In this document: positions 34,093 through 42,191 of the stretch, one piece after another
How positions within the stretch are numbered: position 1 is the stretch's first letter
Layout: each line of letters opens with the position of its first letter
Source of the DNA: Oscillospiraceae bacterium
Lineage (GTDB): Bacteria; Bacillota; Clostridia; Oscillospirales; Oscillospiraceae
Direction: 5' to 3'
DNA: 64,000 nucleotides
NCBI GenBank assembly: GCA_015067995.1
Contig: SVLJ01000008.1
Span: 1 to 64,000 of the forward strand
Notes under the pieces: model-generated
Seen by the model: only the letters and a program-made list of their open reading frames with translations
What the model was told of the DNA's origin: nothing
Database searches by the model: none
Translations under genes and position numbers: made by a program

Positions 34093-35439
34093 TCAATTCT
34101 GCTTTGTCTTTTCCAGTACCTTTTTATAGGGCATCAGCATGCCGTCGGTCATGGCGCTACCCAGTTTGGACTTCAGCTTCTTGCTGGACAGCAGTGCGCC
34201 TACGCCGTACATGGCCAGCATCTTCGGCCACTGCTTCTGGGGAAAGTCGTACTGACCGTGAGATTTGTAGAATTTGTGGTCGGCTCTCATCATGCCCTGC
34301 ATCAGCCAGATCAGGTCGCGGAAAACCTTCATGCCGCCGATTCCGTAGAAATTCTGGGGAGGCAGATAGCGATTCTCCAGCGCATAGGTCAGCTTGGCGC
34401 ACAGACGGTCGATGGCGGCGTCAGTGTCCTGCTCGTCGGTGGCGGTTCCTGCCAGATAGTTGGAGCCAACCTGCGCCCGTGCCTCAATGATGGTCTGCAG
34501 ATTCTGTTCCCGGCTGAGATCGCCGCTGATGAGGTATCCCACGCTCATGCCGATGGTAACAGTGCGGTGCCCGTTGCAAAACTGGCGGTCGTCGTACATC
34601 TTGAAGCGGGAACCCATGGAGTGATCCCGGATGGTAAAGGCGTAGACAATGGCATCGGCGGTCTGGATCTCATTGCGCAGGTAATCGTCAAAGCCGTCGG
34701 TATAAACGCACTTGCCGGACACGGCGCAGTTGAAGCAGCCGAGGCAGCCGCCCCGGAAGGGGTATTCCCGGATGTTGATGATGCGTGTTTTTCTGGGCAG
34801 CACCGCGCGGAAGCGGGAGATCATGTCCCGCAGCTGTGTGTCTGCTTCCTGAAGGTCTGCCACGATGACAACATCGCCGGTTTTTTCGCCATCGCTGCTT
34901 TCGGGAACGCTGACAGGCATGTGGGCAGGGCTGGGCAGCATCTGGGCAGCAGGTTCATAGATTCCGTTTTCCGCGGACCAGCACAGGAAGTTCAGAAAAT
35001 CTTCCGCCTGCTTCTGCCCCTTTTGGGTGGTCAGATCGTCCATGTCCGCGGAGAGGCCCCGCACATAGCGCAGACCCAGATCACCGCAGTTGTCTTCGAT
35101 ATAGCGGTGAGCGGTCACATCGTAGAAATGCTTGGAGGTGGAGATCTGAGAAGCATATTTTCCGGTGAGATCCGGCCCGGCCTCCTTCAGCAGTTCAATG
35201 AACCGATGGAGTTGACTGGGGGCTATGAAGGTGTAGACCGGATAACAGAAAAGCAGGACATCCGCTTTTCCCGCGGCGGCGACAGCAGGGGAGAAGTCCC
35301 GCTCCAGCGTTTTGATGGTCTGGCCGACATGCAGGATCTCAAAGTGATGCTCCGGATGCAGGAGCTGTAGGTAGTGGATGGTTTGCAGCGTTACAGAGTT
35401 TTTGCCCTTGGGACTGCCGTTGATGACCAGTATCTCCAT
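34093..35439 (-). CDS. Two-domain flavoprotein (tandem NADPH-dependent FMN reductase / flavodoxin fold)
   Basis: 448 residues. The first domain opens EILVINGSPKGKNSVTLQT, the FMN phosphate loop. The second (from about 190) carries GGCLGCFNCAVSGKC, a compact C-x2-C-x2-C cluster like that of iron-sulfur flavoproteins, so it may hold a 4Fe-4S centre. Two fused flavodoxin-like halves are unusual; single-domain enzymes are the rule. Start set at 35439 (AAAGGGAGG upstream). The promoter lies at 35532-35561 and gives a leader that begins with a hairpin. Confidence 0.78.
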   Translation of the reverse strand: MEILVINGSPKGKNSVTLQTIHYLQLLHPEHHFEILHVGQTIKTLERDFSPAVAAAGKADVLLFCYPVYTFIAPSQLHRFIELLKEAGPDLTGKYASQISTSKHFYDVTAHRYIEDNCGDLGLRYVRGLSADMDDLTTQKGQKQAEDFLNFLCWSAENGIYEPAAQMLPSPAHMPVSVPESSDGEKTGDVVIVADLQEADTQLRDMISRFRAVLPRKTRIINIREYPFRGGCLGCFNCAVSGKCVYTDGFDDYLRNEIQTADAIVYAFTIRDHSMGSRFKMYDDRQFCNGHRTVTIGMSVGYLISGDLSREQNLQTIIEARAQVGSNYLAGTATDEQDTDAAIDRLCAKLTYALENRYLPPQNFYGIGGMKVFRDLIWLMQGMMRADHKFYKSHGQYDFPQKQWPKMLAMYGVGALLSSKKLKSKLGSAMTDGMLMPYKKVLEKTKQN

Positions 35440-35502
35440 GGAGGAAGCCTCCCTTTCGTGCGGAATTTGTCCCATTGTACTTCTAATTCCCGGAAAGCAC
35501 AA

Positions 35503-35561
35503 GAGCGGCCAAAAGGCCGCTCAACAAATTTAGTATATCAAAGGTCAACCTCTTGTGTCAA
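35503..35561 (-). promoter_or_regulatory. Promoter followed at once by a hairpin, copy A
   Basis: On the minus strand TTGACA (35556-35561), 18 bp, TATACT (35532-35537), then within about ten bases a perfect 8-bp hairpin GAGCGGCC-TTTT-GGCCGCTC (35503-35522). It probably drives the flavoprotein gene with a structured 5' end. The same unit recurs at 36063-36121. Confidence 0.72.
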
Positions 35562-35676
35562 TGCTGGCTTTGCTTTGAAAGAGAAATTCTGCGTTTCGCA
35601 TGATTTTGCACGGCAGATTCTATACAGTATTCCAAGTTGAAAAGTCGACCAGAATATGGTATCTTATAATCACAAA

Positions 35677-35834
35677 AGGTGATTCCCACAAAAGTGAGGA
35701 AGCCTTAGAAAATAGCAGTGTTCAGAATCTGCGGAAAGAGAGGTTAACCAAGGATGTTAGATATCAAGAACGCAGAAAGATGACCCTTGACTGCAGAGAT
35801 CAGAAGATACGGCAGTCAAGGGTCATCTTTTTTT
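35677..35834 (+). ncRNA. Putative small RNA, copy A
   Basis: About 158 nt from the predicted start after TATAAT (35665-35670) to a strong terminator (ATGACCCTTGACTGC / GCAGTCAAGGGTCAT, then TTTTTTT). Elements shared with copy B: GGTGAT near the 5' end; hairpin 1 (TTCC...GGAA at 35683-35701); a helix CTGCG / CGCAG (35729-35733, 35771-35775) enclosing a 30-nt box (35734-35763, with GAGAGGTTAACCAAGGATG) identical in both copies; and the terminator. A nine-codon frame is embedded. I know no RNA family that fits. Confidence 0.62.
35754..35783 (+). CDS. Nine-codon frame inside small RNA A
   Basis: ATG to TGA encodes MLDIKNAER. AGAGAGG lies ten bases upstream. The stop codon overlaps the base of the terminator stem. 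Copy B has a frame of the same length with conservative differences (MLDNKSAQK), which is why it is listed; translation is unproven. Confidence 0.3.
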   Translation: MLDIKNAER

Positions 35835-35928
35835 GTCTGCAAGGGGTGTTTTGGCGGTATATGCACGGAATATCGGACACAAAGCACGGTATACTGAGCT
35901 CACAGAAACGGAAAGGGAGTGTGAGCTT

Positions 35929-36048
35929 ATGGAACACACCATCATCTGGGTGAACGGCCATGTGGAGGTTTATGACTACGCGGGGTGGTTCTGCTTTTCG
36001 GCTGACAGTCACCGGGAGGCGCTGGAGGAGCTGCGGAATGCCGCGTGA
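35929..36048 (+). CDS. Small protein of 39 residues, VEVYD-type
   Basis: The product (MEHTIIWVNGHVEVYDYAGW...SADSHREALEELRNAA) looks like a recurring class of tiny Clostridia proteins with a beta-hairpin (xNGHVEVYDxxGxFxFSAD) and a short helix; function unknown. GGGAG lies upstream, and a TATACT at 35890-35895 may be its -10 box. It sits between the two small-RNA loci. Confidence 0.6.
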   Translation: MEHTIIWVNGHVEVYDYAGWFCFSADSHREALEELRNAA

Positions 36049-36062
36049 GGTCAATGAAAAAA

Positions 36063-36121
36063 GAGCGGTCCGAAAGCCGCTCAACAAACTCAGTATAGCA
36101 GAGGTCGACCTTCGATGTCAA
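36063..36121 (-). promoter_or_regulatory. Promoter followed at once by a hairpin terminator, copy B
   Basis: On the minus strand TTGACA (36116-36121), 18 bp, TATACT (36092-36097), then GAGCGG...CCGCTC followed by TTTTTT. The geometry is identical to copy A, but no minus-strand gene follows; transcription would end after about 30 nt or run antisense into the 39-codon gene. Confidence 0.65.
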
Positions 36122-36236
36122 TGACTGCTTCCGCACGCGATAAAAAATCTGCGTTTTCCACTACTTTATCGCATTAAATTTATGCAGTATTGCGGCTTGC
36201 GCATCGGTTGTCCGCGTGCTATATTATAGTCAGAAA

Positions 36237-36396
36237 GGGTGATACCAATGTACAGGTAAGCAAACAGCTCAAAGAGATAGAGCTGAAACCTGCAGAAAGA
36301 GAGGTTAACCAAGGATGTTAGATAATAAGAGTGCACAGAAGTAACCCTTGGCTGTAGTCATCGAAGGATGCGGCAGTCAAGGGTTATTTCTTTTTT
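36237..36396 (+). ncRNA. Putative small RNA, copy B
   Basis: About 160 nt from the predicted start after TATAGT (36225-36230) to a terminator (AACCCTTGGCTG / CGGCAGTCAAGGGTT, then a T tract). Hairpin 1 is TACC...GGTA (36243-36258), a compensatory change from TTCC/GGAA in copy A. A second hairpin CAGCTC-AAAGAGATA-GAGCTG is at 36265-36285. The box 36295-36324 is identical to copy A over 30 nt, and its closing helix is CTGCA / TGC(A)CAG, again changed on both strands. The -10 box lies 33 bp after a shared CAGTATT in both copies. Confidence 0.62.
36315..36344 (+). CDS. Nine-codon frame inside small RNA B
   Basis: ATG to TAA encodes MLDNKSAQK, with the same upstream AGAGAGG and the stop at the foot of the terminator stem, as in copy A. 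Confidence 0.3.
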   Translation: MLDNKSAQK

Positions 36397-36510
36397 GCGG
36401 CGCGCCGTCAGGCGTGTTTTTTTATACCTGTTTTGTTATGGCTGCCAGATTTACATTCTGCGCTTTCTGGTCTATAATCGGGACAGAGAATGATGAAAGA
36501 CGGTGATGGA

Positions 36511-37509
36511 ATGGCACGTTCTTCTTTTCAGAAACAGAAGATCCTTCATGTGATGGACTATCTGCTGCGCAATTCGGATGAGCTGCATCCTGTGTCCGTG
36601 GCACAACTGGTGGCGGAGCTGGAGCGGCACGGAATCTCGGCAGAGCGAAAGAGCATCTATGATGACATTGAATGTCTGCGGGAATACGGAATGGATATCA
36701 TCCAGACCGGCGCTGGACGGAACAGCGGCTATTATGTGGCCGGAAGAGACTTTGAACTGCCGGAATTGAAGCTGCTGGTGGACAGTGTGCAATCCTCCAA
36801 GTTCATTACCCAGAAGAAGACCGTGTCTCTCATCCGTAAGATCGAGAAGCTGGTCAGTGTATACGAGGCACAGCAGCTGCACCGTCAGGTCTATGTGCAA
36901 AACCGCATTAAGACCATGAATGAGTCCATCTATTACAATGTGGACGAGATCCACCGGGGTATATCGGAAAACAGAAAGATCCGGTTTCATTATTTTGAAT
37001 ATACCGTGCAGAAGGAAAAGCGTCTGCGCAGGAACGGCGCGTGGTATGTGATCAGCCCGTTTTCCCTGAATTGGGACGATGAAAACTATTACATGGTGGG
37101 TTTCGATTCCGCGTCCGGACAGCTGAAGCATTTCCGGGTGGACAAGATGCTGGACATTGAAACTACGGAGGAGCCCCGTGACGGACAGGCGATCTATGCT
37201 GCGCTGGACATGGGCATCTATTCCCGAAAGACCTTTGGCATGTTCAACGGAAAGGAAACCCTTGTGAAGCTGCGGTTTGAAAACCATCTGGTGGGCGCTG
37301 TGCTGGATCGGCTGGGCCGGGATGTGATGCTGGTGCCGGACGGCAAAGAGCATTTCACACTGTGGACAGAAGTGGTGGTCAGCCCCCAGTTTTTTGCATG
37401 GGTGCTGGGGTTTGGAGCGGAGGCACAGATTCTGGAGCCGCAGGCGGTGACTGAGGAACTGCGGGAATACATCCGGCAGGTGGTACGGCTCTATGAAGCG
37501 CAGGCGTGA
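36511..37509 (+). CDS. WYL-domain transcriptional regulator
   Basis: 332 residues: an N-terminal winged helix (ILHVMDYLLRNSDEL, then AERKSIYDDIECLREYGMDI), a central WYL domain with GAWYVISPFSLNWDDENYYMVGFD and a C-terminal WCX extension. WYL domains bind small ligands or nucleic acid. ATG 36511 was chosen; two ATGs at 36490/36493 are in frame. The target is unknown; it precedes the pilus operon but has its own strong terminator. Confidence 0.88.
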   Translation: MARSSFQKQKILHVMDYLLRNSDELHPVSVAQLVAELERHGISAERKSIYDDIECLREYGMDIIQTGAGRNSGYYVAGRDFELPELKLLVDSVQSSKFITQKKTVSLIRKIEKLVSVYEAQQLHRQVYVQNRIKTMNESIYYNVDEIHRGISENRKIRFHYFEYTVQKEKRLRRNGAWYVISPFSLNWDDENYYMVGFDSASGQLKHFRVDKMLDIETTEEPRDGQAIYAALDMGIYSRKTFGMFNGKETLVKLRFENHLVGAVLDRLGRDVMLVPDGKEHFTLWTEVVVSPQFFAWVLGFGAEAQILEPQAVTEELREYIRQVVRLYEAQA

Positions 37510-37600
37510 CCGACGGAGCGGGATGTGTGGGAATGATCCTGGCAGCACTGCTCCCGGAGCTTTCTGATGCTGCTGATTTGAAAAATGATATAACGATCCG

Positions 37601-37640
37601 AAAGAAAGCTCTCTGCATCACGATGCAGAGAGCTTTCTTT
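37601..37640 (+). terminator. Intrinsic terminator with 19-bp perfect arms
   Basis: AAAGAAAGCTCTCTGCATC and its exact complement around a two-base loop, following the WYL gene. Confidence 0.85.
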
Positions 37641-37710
37641 CATACAGAAGATAATGAATGACAGAATTTCCTGGAATATACCCGAATATTTCTAAAAAAG
37701 CGAAATTATG

Positions 37711-37738
37711 TTGACAGAAAAAACTACAGTGATAGAAT
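37711..37738 (+). promoter_or_regulatory. Promoter of the pilus operon
   Basis: TTGACA, a 16-bp spacer and TAGAAT in an AT-rich stretch, giving a leader of about 185 nt before the first gene. No gene was found in 37641-37929; the rest of that stretch is AT-rich and unremarkable. Confidence 0.65.
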
Positions 37739-37929
37739 AAAACTGGTTTTTTTCAAGATTTTGTAGAAACAAGAAAAATGCCCATATTTTGTGGATAAAG
37801 TCCCGAATATATCCCCAGATTATGACGTTTATCTTGTGTATTCTGTGAGGCGAAAGTCTGTGCCGCAGGAACGTTCTTTTGTAAAACAGCACTATCCATA
37901 ACCAGATGAAAAAATTATGTAAATAACAG

Positions 37930-38493
37930 ATGTGCCGTATGTCGGTGCATTGTGAAATGAGAACAGATATGAGCAGATTGGTATCATCGAGAGGAAAGCG
38001 GGTGCGGCCTTCGCCGCCCTATGGAAAGACGGCACTGAAAATCATTGGCATCACCTGTGTTGCGGTGCTGCTTTTAATCAATCTGTTTACGCAGGTATTC
38101 ATGGTAGTGCGTTATTACGGCAACGGCATGGAGCCGACGCTGACAGATCGTCAGATGCTGATTCTCAGGAAGACGGAAAAGGTGTCTCAGGGAGATATCA
38201 TTGCGTTTTATTACAATAACAAAGTACTGGTGCGCCGGGTGATATGTGAGGGCGGCAGCACGGTCTCTGTCAGCGACAGTGGGGCGGTGACGGTGAATGA
38301 TAGGCTGCTGGAGGAGTCCTATGTGGAAAAACCCTCCATCGGACAGACCAGCGTTCAGTTTCCGTTTCACGTTCCCATTGGACAGTATTTCGTGATGGGA
38401 GACAACCGAACCATTGCCATGGACAGCCGTCTGGCGGAGATCGGTACAGTTCCGCAGGATCGGATTATCGGGAAAGTTCTGGGCGTGGCCTGA
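37930..38493 (+). CDS. Signal peptidase I-like protein of the pilus operon, catalytic residues replaced
   Basis: 187 residues: one membrane anchor (IIGITCVAVLLLINLFTQVF) and an S26 fold. Box B reads YYGNGMEPTL, where active enzymes have S-M-x-P, so the nucleophile Ser is Gly. Box D reads VLVRRVICEGG, where active enzymes have V-K-R-V/I-I, so the general-base Lys is Arg. Box E (GDNRTIAMDSR) is intact. It is thus probably not a protease, like SipA of the streptococcal FCT pilus loci, which lacks the same two residues and is needed for pilus assembly. The start is uncertain: 37969 is an alternative. First gene of the operon. Confidence 0.82.
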   Translation: MCRMSVHCEMRTDMSRLVSSRGKRVRPSPPYGKTALKIIGITCVAVLLLINLFTQVFMVVRYYGNGMEPTLTDRQMLILRKTEKVSQGDIIAFYYNNKVLVRRVICEGGSTVSVSDSGAVTVNDRLLEESYVEKPSIGQTSVQFPFHVPIGQYFVMGDNRTIAMDSRLAEIGTVPQDRIIGKVLGVA

Positions 38494-38534
38494 TTGAGAT
38501 AGATCGGATTAAAAAGGAAGGGCAGGTGAACAGT

Positions 38535-41500
38535 ATGCGGCACCGCAGACGGCGGATCAATCCAATATGGCTGGCAGCGGGCATCATGCTGACAATCCTG
38601 CTGTCCATCCAAAGTATTCGGGGGAATATCGTTTCTTCCGTGGCGCTGGAGCAGGAGCCCCGCTGCGGTGCTGAAGAGCATATCCATACTGTGGCATGCC
38701 TGAAGAACGGTGTCCGCAGCTGCGGCAAAGCGGCACACACCCACAACCGTAACTGCTATCTGGTTTTGCTGCGGGAGAACAACGTGAATCATCTGCTGAC
38801 GCAGCTGGACAGCACGAGAAGCCATTCTCTGGAGCGACTGATCTACCAGGCGGTGGGAAATGTCTACTACAGCGAAGGACCCGGGAGCCCCGGCGCGTCG
38901 GCGTCGGCCTCGGCGGCGGCATCGGCTATCCTGCTGGGCAGCGGCGCAGACATCAGCAGTGAAGCCATCGCAGAGCTGAACGCGGCCATCAGCCAAAGCA
39001 GCGAGAGCAGCCGGAGTGACCGTGCAGATACGGAGCCTGTCAGTTTGGTGCTGAATGAGAACCTCTATGACGCCACAGAGCTGACGGATTCGCCCGGCGA
39101 TACTGTGGTGCTGCTGTCACCGGTGGTCACCACCGACCCGGAGGTATCCCCCTTGTCCATCGGGGACGGAAGTGAGCCGTCCACCTCCACCGGGCAGGCC
39201 AACTTTTATGTGCAGCTGGATACGCCGGGCAACTGGGTGCTGATCGGAACCATGGATTTTACATCCCCGATGACAGGCTACAGATATTATCCGCAGTTGG
39301 CAAGCAGCAGTGCTGTCATGCAGTTCATCAATGCGAACCTGGGAACCAACTACAGCTATAGCCAGATTCGGTTACGATGGTCCAATGGATTGACCGAAGA
39401 CGAGAATACAATGCGTACCTGGAGCAGTACGGAGGCAGTTTTCACCAGAACCTACGATGAGTCGGCTGCAAAAGCTGCCAAGCATGTACGCATCTATCTG
39501 CCCAATGGCAACGATGTTCGAAATCTGATCTTCTACACCGTTGTGCTGGACTATCCGGAGGGTATGACGGATCGGACCGTGTATATCCCGGCCGGCGGCC
39601 AGATAACGCTTTCCGGACTTTACAGATGGAGCGGCTCTAACGGTATTGCATATAACAGCGGCACGGCAGTGACCATCAACGGACCGATGACCTTTACGGC
39701 TACCCTGGAAGACGTAGAGCTAAATGTGAACTACGATGTGGCTTTCCCCACAGTGAATAATGTGACTGTCAGCACGAGGCCTACCATTCAGGGAATGTCA
39801 GTCACAACACACACGGATTCCGTGGAGATCGGCGAATCGGTTGTGATTCGCAACGTTTCCGAGCAGGAAGTGAAGGGAAAGGTCAACAATCATGCAGCCA
39901 ACCTTTCCCGTATTATCCGATTCCGCGGCTGGAAGGTGGGTGACACAGATGTGCTGCTCAGCGCCAACGCCACCATTACCGGCGAGGAGCTGCTGCGGTA
40001 TGTGGATGAAAACGGAAACCTGACCTTAACGGCGCAGTGGGACAGCAAGCCGGTGCAGACGGCCAGCTTCTATGTCCGCTATGACTCTGTGGCGGTGGAT
40101 ACCAACGGAAACATCACCAGTCAGGACTCCAATCTGTATACGCCGGAGCTGTTTGCCACCCATGTGGGCGGTGAAGACCCCAGAAATACGGATAATATAA
40201 ACACACTGAACAACCGCTACTATGTTGCGGATACCACGGCGGACAACTCCTATGAAGCTGACCAGACCATCCGTGCTCTCCATGGCGAACAGGAGGGCAT
40301 CTGGCTCCAGAGCTTCCCCGCGGACGACTATATTTTCGGCCTGCTGAAAAACTACGCCAACAATCTCCGTGTGGACGGACAGCCTGTTGCAGCCGCAGAT
40401 CTCAATGACGATGCCTATACCATCCGCTGGTATGTTATGAAGGCGCAGGATGATGCGTGGCATATTGACGGACGATTGGTGAAGAAGCAGGGTGTTGTGC
40501 ATGTGAGCAAGACCTTCGCCGGCAATCAGGATGGTATTGCTGCGGCAAAGAACATGGACTTCCAGATCGTGGCGGTCAACAGCACCGGAACCAAGCGGCA
40601 TACGCTGACCCTGAGCAACGCCAAGTCCTATGATGCCGCAACCGAGACCTATGTCTGGGAACTGAACGGCATAGAATACGGCGAAGACTGGACACTCACG
40701 GAGAATACGCCGGCGGCGTTTACCTCGAACAACATTACTTACAATGTTTATTCCGCCTATCGGGTGATCGATCCGGTGAATAAGCAGAACAACAATCAAA
40801 ACGGTGAAGGCACGACGATCACGCTCAAGGGACAGACCTACGCCATGGATGCGGATAACGCGGAAGTGATGAACGTGTCCTTCAGCAACATTTACCATAC
40901 AAACGACTCCATCATCATCAAGAAGGAGGATGCCAAGACCGGCAATCCCATCGGCGGTGCAACCTTCCAGCTACTGCAGAACGGCGATGTGCTGCACTTC
41001 CGCTATGACGCGGAAACGAATCGGTACATCTATGATACAGCAGGCTCCATTACAGAGCTGTCCGGCTCTGTGAGCGGCTACTATGAGATCGTGACCACAG
41101 GCTTCACTTACGATGACGGTTATGTTACCGTGCAGGAGCTGGTGGCGCCTACAGGCTACACTCTGGTGGGCAACATCGTCATCGGACGTACAGGCGGCAA
41201 TGAAATCGGCATCATTGGCGATGCGCCCATGGCATCCTACCACAACGGCCTGCTGATCGTGCAGAACTCCACGGAAAACACCAGCGTCACAGCGGTGAAG
41301 CAGTGGAACTGCCCGGAAGCAGAGTGGAGGCCGGTAACGGTGCAGTTGCTGGCCAACGGCACCCTGGCATCCATGGTGGTGCCGGAGATCACAGCCGAGG
41401 CACAGCTGACGGAGGAAAACGGCTGGACCTACACCTGGGGCAATCTGCCCACCCATGTGGACGGCGTGGAAATCCAGTGGTCCCTGCGTGAGATTCAGGT

Positions 41501-42125
41501 GGGCACGGAAACGTGCAGGCCGGACTACTCCTTCGCAAACTGGATCGTGACCTACGGCGCGCCCGCCTATACCACGGACAGCCAGGGGCGCGTCACCAAT
41601 GCCCGGCTGACGGTGCTGAACACCACACAGCGTACCATGCTGGTGCTGATCAAGAGCGACAGCAGAAATGCGTCCATCCGTATCGGCGGCGTCCAGTTCC
41701 GACTGGAGCACCTGATCCAGAACAGCTGGGGTGAGTATGTTCCCAATCCGGACTTCGTGGTGCGTACTCTGACTACCGATGCCAACGGCATCGCGCAGTT
41801 TGACAACCTCCTCTTTGGCCGGTACCGGCTGACGGAGCTAAATACGCCCTCCGGTTATGAGGAGATGACACAGCCTGTTTATCTGAACCTGCAGACGGGC
41901 GGCTTGGTAACGGTAGACGCACATCCCTATGCTGCGGCGGGCTCCACGGCATACAGTATTCAGGTATACAACCAACCGGGTAAGGTCCTGCCGGAAACCG
42001 GCGGCAGCGGACCCGGATGGTTTACCGCCCTGGGCGTCCTTGTGATGCTGACGGCTCTGGGCGGCGGATATCTTCCCCGGCGATACAAGCCGAGACGTGC
42101 GAAGGGGAGGGATCCGACTGGATAG
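38535..42125 (+). CDS. Large sortase-anchored pilus adhesin / tip protein
   Basis: 1196 residues. N-terminal membrane segment (IWLAAGIMLTILLSIQSI), then a CGAEEHIHTVACL...HTHNRNCY module with paired Cys and His as in clostridial surface proteins. The long ectodomain ends in Cna-B/SpaA-like domains with lysines suited to isopeptide bonds (SIIIKKEDAKTGNPIGGATF; ASIRIGGVQFRLEHL). C-terminal LPETGG, hydrophobic helix and basic tail mark sortase anchoring. Size and position before the major pilin suggest the tip adhesin. A GTG at 38526 is an alternative start. Confidence 0.87.
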   Translation: MRHRRRRINPIWLAAGIMLTILLSIQSIRGNIVSSVALEQEPRCGAEEHIHTVACLKNGVRSCGKAAHTHNRNCYLVLLRENNVNHLLTQLDSTRSHSLERLIYQAVGNVYYSEGPGSPGASASASAAASAILLGSGADISSEAIAELNAAISQSSESSRSDRADTEPVSLVLNENLYDATELTDSPGDTVVLLSPVVTTDPEVSPLSIGDGSEPSTSTGQANFYVQLDTPGNWVLIGTMDFTSPMTGYRYYPQLASSSAVMQFINANLGTNYSYSQIRLRWSNGLTEDENTMRTWSSTEAVFTRTYDESAAKAAKHVRIYLPNGNDVRNLIFYTVVLDYPEGMTDRTVYIPAGGQITLSGLYRWSGSNGIAYNSGTAVTINGPMTFTATLEDVELNVNYDVAFPTVNNVTVSTRPTIQGMSVTTHTDSVEIGESVVIRNVSEQEVKGKVNNHAANLSRIIRFRGWKVGDTDVLLSANATITGEELLRYVDENGNLTLTAQWDSKPVQTASFYVRYDSVAVDTNGNITSQDSNLYTPELFATHVGGEDPRNTDNINTLNNRYYVADTTADNSYEADQTIRALHGEQEGIWLQSFPADDYIFGLLKNYANNLRVDGQPVAAADLNDDAYTIRWYVMKAQDDAWHIDGRLVKKQGVVHVSKTFAGNQDGIAAAKNMDFQIVAVNSTGTKRHTLTLSNAKSYDAATETYVWELNGIEYGEDWTLTENTPAAFTSNNITYNVYSAYRVIDPVNKQNNNQNGEGTTITLKGQTYAMDADNAEVMNVSFSNIYHTNDSIIIKKEDAKTGNPIGGATFQLLQNGDVLHFRYDAETNRYIYDTAGSITELSGSVSGYYEIVTTGFTYDDGYVTVQELVAPTGYTLVGNIVIGRTGGNEIGIIGDAPMASYHNGLLIVQNSTENTSVTAVKQWNCPEAEWRPVTVQLLANGTLASMVVPEITAEAQLTEENGWTYTWGNLPTHVDGVEIQWSLREIQVGTETCRPDYSFANWIVTYGAPAYTTDSQGRVTNARLTVLNTTQRTMLVLIKSDSRNASIRIGGVQFRLEHLIQNSWGEYVPNPDFVVRTLTTDANGIAQFDNLLFGRYRLTELNTPSGYEEMTQPVYLNLQTGGLVTVDAHPYAAAGSTAYSIQVYNQPGKVLPETGGSGPGWFTALGVLVMLTALGGGYLPRRYKPRRAKGRDPTG

Positions 42126-42191
42126 AGCACATGTGCCGAGAGTACAAAAAGAATGATCTTCAATGATAAAAACAGAAAAGGAGAACGTGAA

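Noticed and set aside
35677..36396. Retron or type I toxin-antitoxin
   Set aside because: No reverse transcriptase is near, no msr/msd inverted-repeat layout, and the nine-residue frames have no hydrophobic toxin-like sequence.
37692..37892. 66-codon minus-strand frame before the pilus operon
   Set aside because: It lies in AT-rich promoter/leader DNA, has no ribosome site and no recognisable features.
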